This document shows, one piece after another, positions 6,964 to 14,242 of a stretch of DNA of 14,879 nt. Under the pieces are notes generated by a model. The model ran no database searches. It was not told the DNA's origin and saw only the letters and a list, made by a program, of their open reading frames with translations. The first letter of the stretch is position 1. Each line of letters begins with the position of its first letter. Source of the stretch: an uncultured Porphyromonadaceae bacterium (GTDB lineage: Bacteria > Bacteroidota > Bacteroidia > Bacteroidales > Muribaculaceae); assembly GCA_900546835.1 (NCBI GenBank), contig UREH01000043.1:1-14879 (forward strand). The letters are read 5' to 3'. The translations under genes and the position numbers were made by a program.

Positions 6964-7872
6964 ATGAAGAAGAAAGTCAAACTCGAGGACGAACCGCTGA
7001 GCCTCTCGCAGATCGCACAGCTCAAGAACGTGAGCGACGACTACTCGCATCTCGGCCAGGACTACATCCTGACCCACATCACTACCAACACATCCTATTT
7101 CTACGCCCCCGCCGCCCGCCGCTTCGACGGCTTCATCATCATAATAAGCGTGAAGGGCACCATAAAAATTACCATCGACCTCGACACCTTCGAGGTTGAC
7201 CCGGGTTCGGTTACGTTCGTGGCGCCCGACCGCGTATTCAAGCCCATCGACTGGGACGGCGACGAACTCGACGCCTACCTGCTCTTCCTGAGCAACCGCT
7301 TTGTCTACGACCTCAACATCGAACTCAACGCCATCAACACCAATCTCTTCACCTCGGCCAAACAGGTGATGGACCTGCGGCCAGACCAGCTCGACGTGCT
7401 GATCAAATACTTCCACATGCTCCATCAGAACGCTCTCGACCTCAACCCCTACACCCGCCATATAGCCCGCTCGCTCATGTCGGCCGCCGCCTACCAGCTC
7501 ATGGCCTACGGCGAGGAAGCCGAGCGCCACACCAAGGCCGAGCGCACCCACTCGCGCAAGCTCTCCTACGTGCAGACCTTCCTGCGCCTTGTGCGCGCCA
7601 ACTACCGCTCGCAGCGAGCCATAGCCTTCTACGCCGACAAGATGTTCATCTCGCCGAAATACCTCTCGCTCATCATCAAGGAAGCCACCGGCCGCTCCGC
7701 TGCCGAATGGATCGACTCCTACGTGCTTCAGGAAGCCAAAAACCTCCTGCGCTACTCCGGCAAAAACGTGCAGCAGATAGCCTACGAGCTGAATTTCACC
7801 AACCAGTCGTCGTTCGGCAAATACTTCAAGCACCTCACCGGAATGTCGCCCACCAGATTCCAGAACAATTGA
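6964..7872 (+). CDS. AraC-family transcriptional regulator
   Basis: A 302-residue regulator. The N-terminal half (about 45-130) is a cupin-like sensing domain, with FDGFIIIISVKGTIKITIDLDTFEVDPGSVTFVAPD resembling the AraC ligand-binding barrel. The C-terminal ~85 residues hold the two helix-turn-helix units. The first is around DKMFISPKYLSLIIKEATG; the second is VQQIAYELNFTNQSSFGKYFKHLTGMSPTRF, the classical AraC signature. The ligand is unknown. It is the first gene of an operon: its stop is 13 bp before the EamA exporter, so regulation of that exporter is the simplest guess. The 389-residue open frame on the opposite strand (6766-7935) is a shadow produced by GC bias. Confidence 0.92.
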   Translation: MKKKVKLEDEPLSLSQIAQLKNVSDDYSHLGQDYILTHITTNTSYFYAPAARRFDGFIIIISVKGTIKITIDLDTFEVDPGSVTFVAPDRVFKPIDWDGDELDAYLLFLSNRFVYDLNIELNAINTNLFTSAKQVMDLRPDQLDVLIKYFHMLHQNALDLNPYTRHIARSLMSAAAYQLMAYGEEAERHTKAERTHSRKLSYVQTFLRLVRANYRSQRAIAFYADKMFISPKYLSLIIKEATGRSAAEWIDSYVLQEAKNLLRYSGKNVQQIAYELNFTNQSSFGKYFKHLTGMSPTRFQNN

Positions 7873-7885
7873 GCGCACCCTAGCG

Positions 7886-8818
7886 ATGAACGGAAAAATC
7901 AAAGGATACGCCCTCGGAGCCGTCGCCGCCGCCACCTACGGTATGAACCCCCTCTTCGCCCTACCGCTCTATGCCGACGGCATGAGCCCGGCCAGTGTGC
8001 TGTTCTTCCGCTATCTGCTGGCCATACCGGTGCTCGGGGCGATGGTGGCATGGCGACGCCAGCGCTTCGGCGTCTCCCTCCGCCAGGGTGCCTCGCTGGC
8101 CGCCATGGGCCTTGTGTTCGCCCTCTCCTCGCTGCTGCTTTTCATGAGCTACAACTACATGAGCGCCGGAATTGCCTCCACGCTCCTGTTCGTCTACCCC
8201 ATCATGGTGGCCGTAATCATGACATGCGTCTACGGCGAGCGGCTCACACTATCCACCGTTCTATGCATTCTCATGGCCCTCAGCGGCATAGCGCTTCTCT
8301 ACAGAGGCGACGGCCATTCCACCCTCAGCCTCGCCGGCACGGCAATGGTGTTCGGTTCCTCGCTCTCCTATGCCGTCTACCTCGTCTACATCAGTCGCTC
8401 GCAGCTCGACCGCATGCCCACCGTGAAGGTCACATTCTATGTCCTCGCATTCGGATGGCTACTCTTCCCCGGCGTTGCACTGGCTGAAGGAGGCATCGAT
8501 ACCCCCTCGCAGCCATGGCTATGGACCGACCTTTTCGGACTCGCCGTCTTTCCCACCGCCATCTCACTGCTCTGCACCACGCGCGCCATCCACTACATCG
8601 GCTCCACCCCTACGGCCATACTCGGCGCTCTTGAGCCCGTCACCGCCGTAGTAATCGGAATCCTCGTGTTCGGCGAGCGCCTCACGCCCCGCGACTGTCT
8701 CGGCATCCTCCTCATCATCCTTGCCGTGAGCCTCGTAGTCGCCGGGAGCGCCTCCGCTCCCCTACTTCTCCGCATCCGCAGACTCTTCCCACGCCGACGC
8801 CGCAAAGCCCGTTTATAG
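7886..8818 (+). CDS. EamA-family (DMT superfamily) transporter
   Basis: A 310-residue inner-membrane protein with about ten hydrophobic helices arranged as two EamA repeats, roughly residues 6-140 and 150-292. Typical features are the GMNPLFALPLY start, the FFRYLLAIPVL segment in helix 2, and the repeat-end motifs YGERLTLSTVLCILMALSGIALLY and FGERLTPRDCLGILLIILAVSLVV. Both show the conserved (Y/F)GERLT of this family. Members export small metabolites such as amino acids or purines; the substrate cannot be read here. The C-terminal tail is strikingly basic (RIRRLFPRRRRKARL), consistent with a cytoplasmic end. It is co-transcribed with the AraC gene and is the last gene before the composition change. 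Confidence 0.93.
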   Translation: MNGKIKGYALGAVAAATYGMNPLFALPLYADGMSPASVLFFRYLLAIPVLGAMVAWRRQRFGVSLRQGASLAAMGLVFALSSLLLFMSYNYMSAGIASTLLFVYPIMVAVIMTCVYGERLTLSTVLCILMALSGIALLYRGDGHSTLSLAGTAMVFGSSLSYAVYLVYISRSQLDRMPTVKVTFYVLAFGWLLFPGVALAEGGIDTPSQPWLWTDLFGLAVFPTAISLLCTTRAIHYIGSTPTAILGALEPVTAVVIGILVFGERLTPRDCLGILLIILAVSLVVAGSASAPLLLRIRRLFPRRRRKARL

Positions 8819-8866
8819 CCCCGGAGATTTAGAGGGTGTTTAATAATAGATGTTAAATTGCAACAA

Positions 8867-8954
8867 GCATATTTTGAGGCAGTTTTGCCTTTTGAGAAAG
8901 GAGTGATGCGGGCATCACGACTGACGAGAAAGGAAAAAAATGGCCAAAATATGC
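8867..8954. repeat. Composite inverted repeat with nested hairpins
   Basis: GCATATTTTG (8867-8876) and CAAAATATGC (8945-8954) are perfect complements, 68 bp apart. Inside lie AGGCA-gttt-TGCCT (8877-8890) and GTGATGC-gg-GCATCAC (8903-8918). As RNA this would fold into a closing stem with two arms. The outer repeat resembles the arms of the 27-bp repeat on the other side of the integrase gene. Confidence 0.55.
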
Positions 8955-9195
8955 GATGAGTTTTACTCCTATTATCCATAATACCATCTTACGGTTGAAA
9001 TTTTCCAGATTTCTTTGATAGAAAAACAATGATAAGGCGAATAAGCTAACCATACTTGTTATCAGCGCAATAGCTATTGTGAAGATTGCGGCGGTTTTTC
9101 GGCTTTTGCCCCTATTTCCTCAAAAAGTACACCTTTTGTACCCCTAATCATGAACAGTAGCGGAGGTGTAAGTGTTAAGGGATGTGTATGGCGAT

Positions 9196-9226
9196 TTTCA
9201 AATTATTACACCCCGGATTATATTTG
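9196..9226 (+). promoter_or_regulatory. Probable integrase promoter
   Basis: TATATTTG (9219-9226) is a perfect -7 box. TTTC (9196-9199), 19 bp upstream, is a one-mismatch -33 box. The start codon is only 18 bp past the -7 box, so the leader is short. Confidence 0.5.
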
Positions 9227-9243
9227 CGCAAAATTAGAATTGT

Positions 9244-10491
9244 ATGGCAAATTTAGAAAATCGCAAGAAGCAGAATCCCAAGCTCCAGCAGTCGGAATTG
9301 AGCGACGGACGTGCCAGCCTCTACCTTGAATATTATCTCGGTAGGACTGAATCGCCCGTGCTTGACGAGGACGGAAATCAGGTGTTCTACACAGATGGAG
9401 CGATGGCAGGAAAACCGAAATACAAAATCAAACATTCCCGCAAGAAAGAAAACCTCAACCTCTACATCTGGCTTCATCCCCGAAACCAGCAGGAGCGTAT
9501 GCAGAATAAGAACACTCTCGCATTGGCTGAGAAAATCCGCTTTGAGCGTGAGCAGTCGTTTTTGGAGGACAGGGAGGGTTATCGTCTCCGCAAGGATATG
9601 GATGAGGACTTTCTCGAATTCTGCAAGGAGTTCATCAAATCCCCGTCGCTCACGAAATATACCCGTATAACGCTCAAGCATGGACTGCAAAAGTTCATGG
9701 ACTTTCTCGCAGTAACACCGAGATATTCCCTCTACAAGAAAAATCTGAAAATGACGCAGCTCACCGTTGACATGGTGGCGGCTTATGTGGAGTATCTTAA
9801 GGAGAACGGAACAGGCGATGGTCCGAAAATCTATTTTCGTATGTTCAAGCGTATGGTTACTGCTGCCGTTGACAAAGACCTCATCAAGAAAAATCCGTGC
9901 CGAGGTTTCGTGTTGAAAAATGATAACATGACTCTGCAAAAAGAGATTCTTCTGCCAGAGGAGATACAGCAGCTTGTGGCGACACATTTCGATGGCGAGA
10001 AGGGAGAGATTCACCGTGCCTTCATCTTCGGTCTATATACCGGGGTGCGTTGGTGCGACACAAGTCAGCTCACATATCGCAATGTGGATTACTCCACAAA
10101 GACGCTGCGTTTCCAACAGCAAAAGACGAAAGACCACAGCAGCCGGAGCTGGGTAATCGTTCCGTTGAACGACACACTTATCCGTCTGATTGGTGAGCCG
10201 AGCGATGACAACTTTGATGAACAAGTGTTCAAGCTGCCGCATTACAACATCTGCAACCTGTATCTTCGGAAATGGGTGAAGGAGGCAGGCCTCAAGAAGA
10301 AAATCACATGGCATTGCGCCAGGCACAGCTTCGCGGTGAATGTCCTCACCAAAGGAGCGAACATAAAAACGGTGTCAAGCCTTCTTGGGCACACCTCCAT
10401 AAAGATGACCGAGCGATACCTCCATGTCGTTGACAGCCTCAAGCAGGATGCTATCGACTCCCTTGGAGAAATCAACTATGCACCGATGTAA
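9244..10491 (+). CDS. Tyrosine recombinase / site-specific integrase
   Basis: A complete 415-residue tyrosine recombinase. The N-terminal ~100 residues form a basic arm-type DNA-binding region (residues 20-80, with RASLYLEYYLGR and LNLYIWLHPR). A SAM-like core-binding domain follows (about 120-225), and the catalytic domain runs from about 235 on. All catalytic residues are visible: R269 in TGVRW, K294 in QQKTKD, H357 and R360 in HCARHSF, H383 in LLGHTS, and the nucleophile Y392 in TERYLHV. The enzyme should therefore be active. It cuts and rejoins DNA through a 3'-phosphotyrosine bond to integrate, excise or invert a segment. It has its own promoter and a strong terminator. To the right lies AT-rich cargo, to the left the chromosome, so it is probably the integrase of the island. 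A local invertase role is the alternative. Confidence 0.95.
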   Translation: MANLENRKKQNPKLQQSELSDGRASLYLEYYLGRTESPVLDEDGNQVFYTDGAMAGKPKYKIKHSRKKENLNLYIWLHPRNQQERMQNKNTLALAEKIRFEREQSFLEDREGYRLRKDMDEDFLEFCKEFIKSPSLTKYTRITLKHGLQKFMDFLAVTPRYSLYKKNLKMTQLTVDMVAAYVEYLKENGTGDGPKIYFRMFKRMVTAAVDKDLIKKNPCRGFVLKNDNMTLQKEILLPEEIQQLVATHFDGEKGEIHRAFIFGLYTGVRWCDTSQLTYRNVDYSTKTLRFQQQKTKDHSSRSWVIVPLNDTLIRLIGEPSDDNFDEQVFKLPHYNICNLYLRKWVKEAGLKKKITWHCARHSFAVNVLTKGANIKTVSSLLGHTSIKMTERYLHVVDSLKQDAIDSLGEINYAPM

Positions 10492-10510
10492 GCATCTGCT
10501 ATCCAATCCG

Positions 10511-10546
10511 AAGCCGATAAGTCAGATGAGATTTGTCGGCTTTTTT
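10511..10546 (+). terminator. Intrinsic terminator of the integrase gene
   Basis: AAGCCGATAA (10511-10520) pairs with TTGTCGGCTT (10533-10542) through 10 bp including one G-U pair. It is followed at once by a T run (10541-10546). It lies 20 bp past the integrase stop. Confidence 0.85.
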
Positions 10547-10641
10547 CTTTTCGCCGCCAATCCCAATGAGAACAAAAAAGAAAAAATGGAGCGTGAAAAT
10601 CGGCAATGGGGATTACGACTTTGGAGTAAGACCAACCTAAC

Positions 10642-10707
10642 ATTCGGCAAGGTATGTTTTGAGGCGCAAATCTAATTTCGTGCGCCTCAAAACATACCTT
10701 GCCGAAT
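10642..10707. repeat. Perfect 27-bp inverted repeat with 12-nt loop
   Basis: The left arm (10642-10668, beginning ATTCGGCAAGG and ending GAGGCGCA) and the right arm (10681-10707, beginning TGCGCCTC and ending TTGCCGAAT) match over all 27 positions. The spacer is aatctaatttcg. No T run follows, so it is not an ordinary terminator. Its position near a tyrosine recombinase suggests a recombination or transfer-related site, but the role is unknown. Confidence 0.85.
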
Positions 10708-10994
10708 CCCGACGGATTCCGTTGCGCATTAAGTAATTATATAAGGTTGTGGAATACGGGGACACGGATCTTATGCCGGATTCATTTCTGAAATCGGGGA
10801 AAGTGGCATTTCAGTCTGTTGGAATCTCGAAGGGGCATAGATATCCGGGATGGCAATGAGGGAAGAATAAGATTTTGCAAAGGATAGTTAAGGTTGTTTC
10901 GGACTAAATATGTAATCAAGTTATGGTCTTGGAGTGAATAAGCTACAATAACACAGACTATTAACAATAGTAGTCTTGATTGCAAGACGGCTGA

Positions 10995-11066
10995 AATGAT
11001 GTAATGACGTATTTATTTATGAATGTCATGATGTCATGACGTAATGATGTATTGACGTGTTGATGT
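10995..11066. repeat. Degenerate octamer repeats NATGAYGT
   Basis: Two copies (AATGATGT, AATGACGT, 10995-11010) are followed after a 16-bp gap by five head-to-tail copies (CATGATGT, CATGACGT, AATGATGT, ATTGACGT, GTTGATGT, 11027-11066). T and C tend to alternate at the sixth base. Confidence 0.65.
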
Positions 11067-11111
11067 GCTTATATATTATTGTATTGAAATATTTTAGTCT
11101 GAATGTCTGGA

Positions 11112-11280
11112 CAGATGACTGAATGATTGGTCACTCAGATGATTGACTGAATGAATGATTGAGTGATGGAATGATTGAATGACTGGGTGATTGAATGATT
11201 GGTCATTCAGATGATTGACTGAATGAATGACTGAGTGACTGAATGATTGTTCATTCAGATGATTGGTTGATTAAATGGTT
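11112..11280. repeat. TGAN-type tandem repeats with three palindromic units
   Basis: The stretch is a degenerate 4-bp-period sequence (TGAA, TGAT, TGAC, TGAG). A palindrome recurs in it: TGAATGATTGGTCACTCA (11120-11137, one mismatch), TGAATGATTGGTCATTCA (11192-11209, perfect) and TGAATGATTGTTCATTCA (11240-11257, perfect). Spacings are 72 and 48 bp, both multiples of 4 and of 24. Each is followed by AGATGATTG or GATGATTG. Confidence 0.75.
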
Positions 11281-11323
11281 TGCCCTAAAATTAAGTGGAA
11301 ATTACTCATAGTGATTTGTCACC

Positions 11324-12343
11324 CTACTTACCATTGGCTTTTGCATTTAGTTCCTTGATGGTTTCGAGATAAGCTCTCTCTACAGGGGATAATTCTCGTA
11401 CTTGGAACAATCGGTATTCACGTTCAGCTTTCTCCATAGCTTGTTGGTGACTGATAGATCCTGCTCCTTTAAGCAGAGCCTCTCCAGTCGAGGAAAGGAT
11501 GTTGTCAAGCTGTTGGACATAATCGCTCATATACATCGGTCGGCGGCGCATAGCTTGAATCTCGGCAAAATCAAAATATCCCGAAACAAGGTTGTTCAGA
11601 ATCTTTAATTCTTCCTCGCTTAGATAGTTCTTGGCAATCTTTGCATCACGTAATGTCGGATGGTCTCCTTTGAAGGATGTAAGCCCCATTAGAGGGGATT
11701 CAGCATTTGCACGGTTGAAAATAACCTCTGCCGCAGTATGACCATGCGCAGCAAAGTGGAGTTTGTTCTGGACTATCTTGAAAAATTCAATGGAAATATC
11801 AGAACGCGGGTCGTAGTCAACGGCAGTTGCATAAAGGTCAAGAACCTGGCGATACATCACTTTCTCGGAACTGCGAATGTCGCGTATGCGGTCAAGAAGC
11901 TCACGCCAGTAAGCACCGCCCCCATTGCCTTTCAACCGTTCGTCATCCATCGTGAAGCCCTTTATTATATACTCTTTCAACCTTTCCGTCGCCCATCGTC
12001 TGAAATGAGTGGCGATAACAGACCGAATCCTATATCCCAACGAAATAATCATATCAAGATTATAGAATGGAATCTCACGGGAAACTTGCCGAGTGCCTTC
12101 CTGCCGAACCTGTAAGAAATTCTTACAGGTTGCCTTCTCCGCCAATTCTCCATCCTCATAAATGTTTCGGATATGCTGGACTATGTTTGGGCGAGTTGTC
12201 TGATATAGCTCTGCCATCTGTTGTTGCGACAGCCAAACAGTATCACCTGTAAACTTAACCTCAATATGGGTTTCGCCATTCTCTCCTTGATATATGATTA
12301 TCTGATTGGTGTCCATATTTGTGATTGTATTATATATCTTCAT
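11324..12343 (-). CDS. RhuM-family protein
   Basis: A 339-residue soluble protein of the virulence RhuM family, named from a Salmonella pathogenicity-island gene; the biochemical role is unknown. The N-terminus contains a helix-turn-helix-like segment, TVWLSQQQMAELYQTTRPNIVQHI (35-58), which suggests DNA binding. The centre has IPFYNLDMIISLGYRIRS (91-108) and a family-specific stretch, FAAHGHTAAEVIFNRANAESPLMGL (197-221). The C-terminal part has FDFAEIQAMRRRPMYMSDY (257-275). Such genes often sit in restriction-modification loci and other accessory islands. Here the gene lies 81 bp downstream of the DUF4209 gene on the same strand, possibly co-transcribed. That gap contains a 7-bp hairpin (ACATTTA/TAAATGT, 12374-12392) but no T run. 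A Met at codon 10 (12316) is an alternative start. GC content is intermediate between the integrase and DUF4209 genes. Confidence 0.88.
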   Translation of the reverse strand: MKIYNTITNMDTNQIIIYQGENGETHIEVKFTGDTVWLSQQQMAELYQTTRPNIVQHIRNIYEDGELAEKATCKNFLQVRQEGTRQVSREIPFYNLDMIISLGYRIRSVIATHFRRWATERLKEYIIKGFTMDDERLKGNGGGAYWRELLDRIRDIRSSEKVMYRQVLDLYATAVDYDPRSDISIEFFKIVQNKLHFAAHGHTAAEVIFNRANAESPLMGLTSFKGDHPTLRDAKIAKNYLSEEELKILNNLVSGYFDFAEIQAMRRRPMYMSDYVQQLDNILSSTGEALLKGAGSISHQQAMEKAEREYRLFQVRELSPVERAYLETIKELNAKANGK

Positions 12344-12424
12344 TCTGCCTTGTCGTGAGACTTTTATGAAGAGACATTTACGTATTAAATGTGATTATAT
12401 ATGTATTGTCTCCCACGCAAATGG

Positions 12425-14203
12425 TTAAGATTGTTGTTTCAGATTGTAGTTAACTGCCAAACGAATAATTGCGACAAATAAAAACATACAATAATGCAAT
12501 CCTACTTTTGTAATGTAATACGTATTATCATAAAATCCATGCGCTGCAGAATTCCTAATATTAAGACCAGAATCAGTCAGAATATATTTGAGGTAATCAA
12601 TATCGTCTTTTGGATATATTGTTTTAATACCCTCGGACTTTAATATATCATCCAGCAAAAACATCTGTTCCTTGCCATTTGGCAATTGTTTCATAGTTGA
12701 ATAGCCATTTAAATATAGCATATCACGCAGTATTCGCTCAATTTTGATACTTAATGTGTCTAATGGTATCGTAAAATTTATAGCCTTATGCAATGTCACT
12801 CTTTTTAGCTGAATAAAGAAATCATGAATAGGGAGTTCCACTAAATCAAAAAAACGACAGGGCATGCCATTACGTGTAGTATATACTTGTCCAAAAATAG
12901 TATTCTTAAGCAAAAAGGTTTTGACTTTATTATATGTCACAGTCTTTTCTACAATTTTGTGTAATAAAATTGTGGTAAAGGTTTCTGTAATTGGGTTTAA
13001 ATATTGCCCCATAATTCGATACTTGCTATCTTCATGAGTTTTTCCTTCTGAAACCGGAGCCGAATTATTATTTATGTCAATATTAACAGTTTGAAAACCA
13101 TCAATACTGTCCATCTGCTCTGCACACTTATCAAATATTGCAGAACATGGTATTGTCAAAAATAAATTTTGAGACAACCCAAACAAAAATGAATCAAGAT
13201 TTGCATCTCGCGCACTATTAATCATCTGGTTAACAAATGTCTCTCCGCTATCTGTATATAGTCTCTGTGAAAAACTGGGATACTGCAATTTATTTTTGAT
13301 TTTAATCAATTCTTGCTCCGCCTTATCCCTTTTCTCTATCGCTCCTGCACAATGGTACAAACTGAATATCCTTTGTAAAATGTGATGATTTTGGTGTGGG
13401 GTTACAATATTTGTTCCATCATCATCCAGTATAAAATTATACTCGTTATCAGCCAAGGCTTCTTGAAATTTCTTGATTTCAAGAGGATAACGAACACTAT
13501 CTTTCCCTATTAATTTTGAACATATTTTTATCGCGTTTTCTATTAAACGCTTTTTGAGATTAGGATTGTCAGTATTAGTTATTAAGAGTTCACAAACATC
13601 CGATATGCCATCAATGTTTTCAACCTTAAAATTCTTATTTTCAGAAACCGTAATAATATTTATGATATGAACCTTATTGATATATAAAATGTCCTTATCA
13701 TTAAGGATGTCCTTAATGGACTCATATATACTGGGATTGGGTTTGGTTTTTATTAAAAAATAAATCTCAATCAGTGAATATAGAACTTCAAATAAAGTTC
13801 CATAATCACAGATTGTATGTGTGATTTCTTTAAGGCATGAAACATTTGAATGATAAGCTTCTTCTTTTTCTTTTCCGAAAGATAACGCTAAAATGGCATA
13901 GTATCGTGACTTAAGTAAACTATTATGAGTCTCTTTAATGCGCTTATTTAAATAATCAATATACTGTGGAATAAGCGGTTTCCAGTGAGGTGATGTCACA
14001 ATACCTCGTATAGACGTAATTCTCTCAAAAGATATAAACTCGAATCTTATATGCGGTTGAGGACAGGACAAATATTCGTAATCCATACTAATCCTATCAA
14101 TTGAATCAATAGCCTCCAATCTCGCTATTAGCGAATCGTACATATCTTCAGTCGTCATCCTTAAATTGGGGTGAACAGGATTATTGTCGCAGAGTTTAAT
14201 CAT
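12425..14203 (-). CDS. DUF4209 protein with HEPN-like RNxxxHG motif
   Basis: A 592-residue, very AT-rich gene. The C-terminal region contains RNSAAHG (550-556; bases 12536-12556), the RNxxxHG motif that defines DUF4209. It also matches the R-[NDH]-x(3-5)-H active site of HEPN ribonucleases. Before it lie predicted helices (about 475-545, with IERILRDMLYLNGYSTMKQL); after it is a hydrophobic helix, VGLHYCMFLFVAIIRLAV. The larger N-terminal part (about 20-400) looks like all-helical repeat structure without a recognised motif, possibly a sensor or scaffold. The second helical region includes FLFGLSQNLFLTIPCSAIF, which is too weak to call membrane-spanning. No signal peptide is seen. The gene starts 39 bp after the DUF262-HNH gene on the same strand, so the two are probably one operon. 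RNase activity and a role in phage defence are inference; the DUF4209 assignment rests on the motif and its setting. Confidence 0.75.
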   Translation of the reverse strand: MIKLCDNNPVHPNLRMTTEDMYDSLIARLEAIDSIDRISMDYEYLSCPQPHIRFEFISFERITSIRGIVTSPHWKPLIPQYIDYLNKRIKETHNSLLKSRYYAILALSFGKEKEEAYHSNVSCLKEITHTICDYGTLFEVLYSLIEIYFLIKTKPNPSIYESIKDILNDKDILYINKVHIINIITVSENKNFKVENIDGISDVCELLITNTDNPNLKKRLIENAIKICSKLIGKDSVRYPLEIKKFQEALADNEYNFILDDDGTNIVTPHQNHHILQRIFSLYHCAGAIEKRDKAEQELIKIKNKLQYPSFSQRLYTDSGETFVNQMINSARDANLDSFLFGLSQNLFLTIPCSAIFDKCAEQMDSIDGFQTVNIDINNNSAPVSEGKTHEDSKYRIMGQYLNPITETFTTILLHKIVEKTVTYNKVKTFLLKNTIFGQVYTTRNGMPCRFFDLVELPIHDFFIQLKRVTLHKAINFTIPLDTLSIKIERILRDMLYLNGYSTMKQLPNGKEQMFLLDDILKSEGIKTIYPKDDIDYLKYILTDSGLNIRNSAAHGFYDNTYYITKVGLHYCMFLFVAIIRLAVNYNLKQQS

Positions 14204-14242
14204 GCCCTCTTATGGGAATTATATAATAACAATAAGTAATAC

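Larger units (their letters stand above)
8819..9243. other. 425-bp intergenic region, likely left boundary of the mobile island
   Basis: No convincing gene. GC content falls compared with the operon to the left. From left to right it holds GAGGGTGTTTAATAA at about 8832-8846, which resembles an IS-type end; a structured inverted repeat at 8867-8954; a minus-strand stretch (about 9085-8855) that could encode a hydrophobic segment but lacks an upstream start; three copies of TACACC (9128-9133 and 9207-9212 direct, 9165-9170 inverted); and the integrase promoter. The attachment site of the element is expected here, but I cannot define it, and no tRNA gene is present. Confidence 0.5.
10492..11323. 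other. 832-bp convergent intergenic region rich in repeats
   Basis: No convincing gene lies between the integrase (+) and RhuM (-) genes. Contents in order are an intrinsic terminator (10511-10546), a perfect 27-bp inverted repeat (10642-10707) with an overlapping small hairpin GAATCC/GGATTC (10704-10719), CTGAAAT/ATTTCAG (10788-10814), ACTATT/AATAGT (10957-10971), octamer repeats (10995-11066), and a TGAN-type repeat array with palindromes (about 11112-11280). Open frames here are short and overlap these repeats. Confidence 0.7.

Noticed and set aside
6766..7935. Minus-strand open frame of 389 codons opposite the AraC gene
   Set aside because: The low-complexity Val/Gly/Glu-rich translation is typical of an antisense shadow, and the AraC frame is certain.
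8853..9085. Minus-strand frame encoding a hydrophobic segment before the integrase
   Set aside because: It has one plausible membrane helix, but the frame is closed upstream without a good start and it runs through the inverted repeat at 8867-8954. A degraded gene end is possible but unproven.
8819..9243. tRNA gene as integration target
   Set aside because: No cloverleaf with T-arm and acceptor sequences found; the nested hairpins at 8867-8954 do not fit tRNA consensus.
10424..10675. Plus-strand 83-codon frame overlapping the integrase end
   Set aside because: It overlaps the integrase 3' end out of frame, then runs through the terminator and into the left arm of the large repeat. No protein features.
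10642..10707. Intrinsic terminator reading of the 27-bp repeat
   Set aside because: No T run on either side, and the integrase already has a good terminator at 10511-10546.
10782..10985. Minus-strand 67-codon frame in the convergent gap
   Set aside because: No recognisable domain or promoter; composition and position look accidental.
11100..11280. CRISPR array
   Set aside because: The repeats are 4-bp-period and degenerate, no unique spacers of regular length exist, and no cas genes are nearby.
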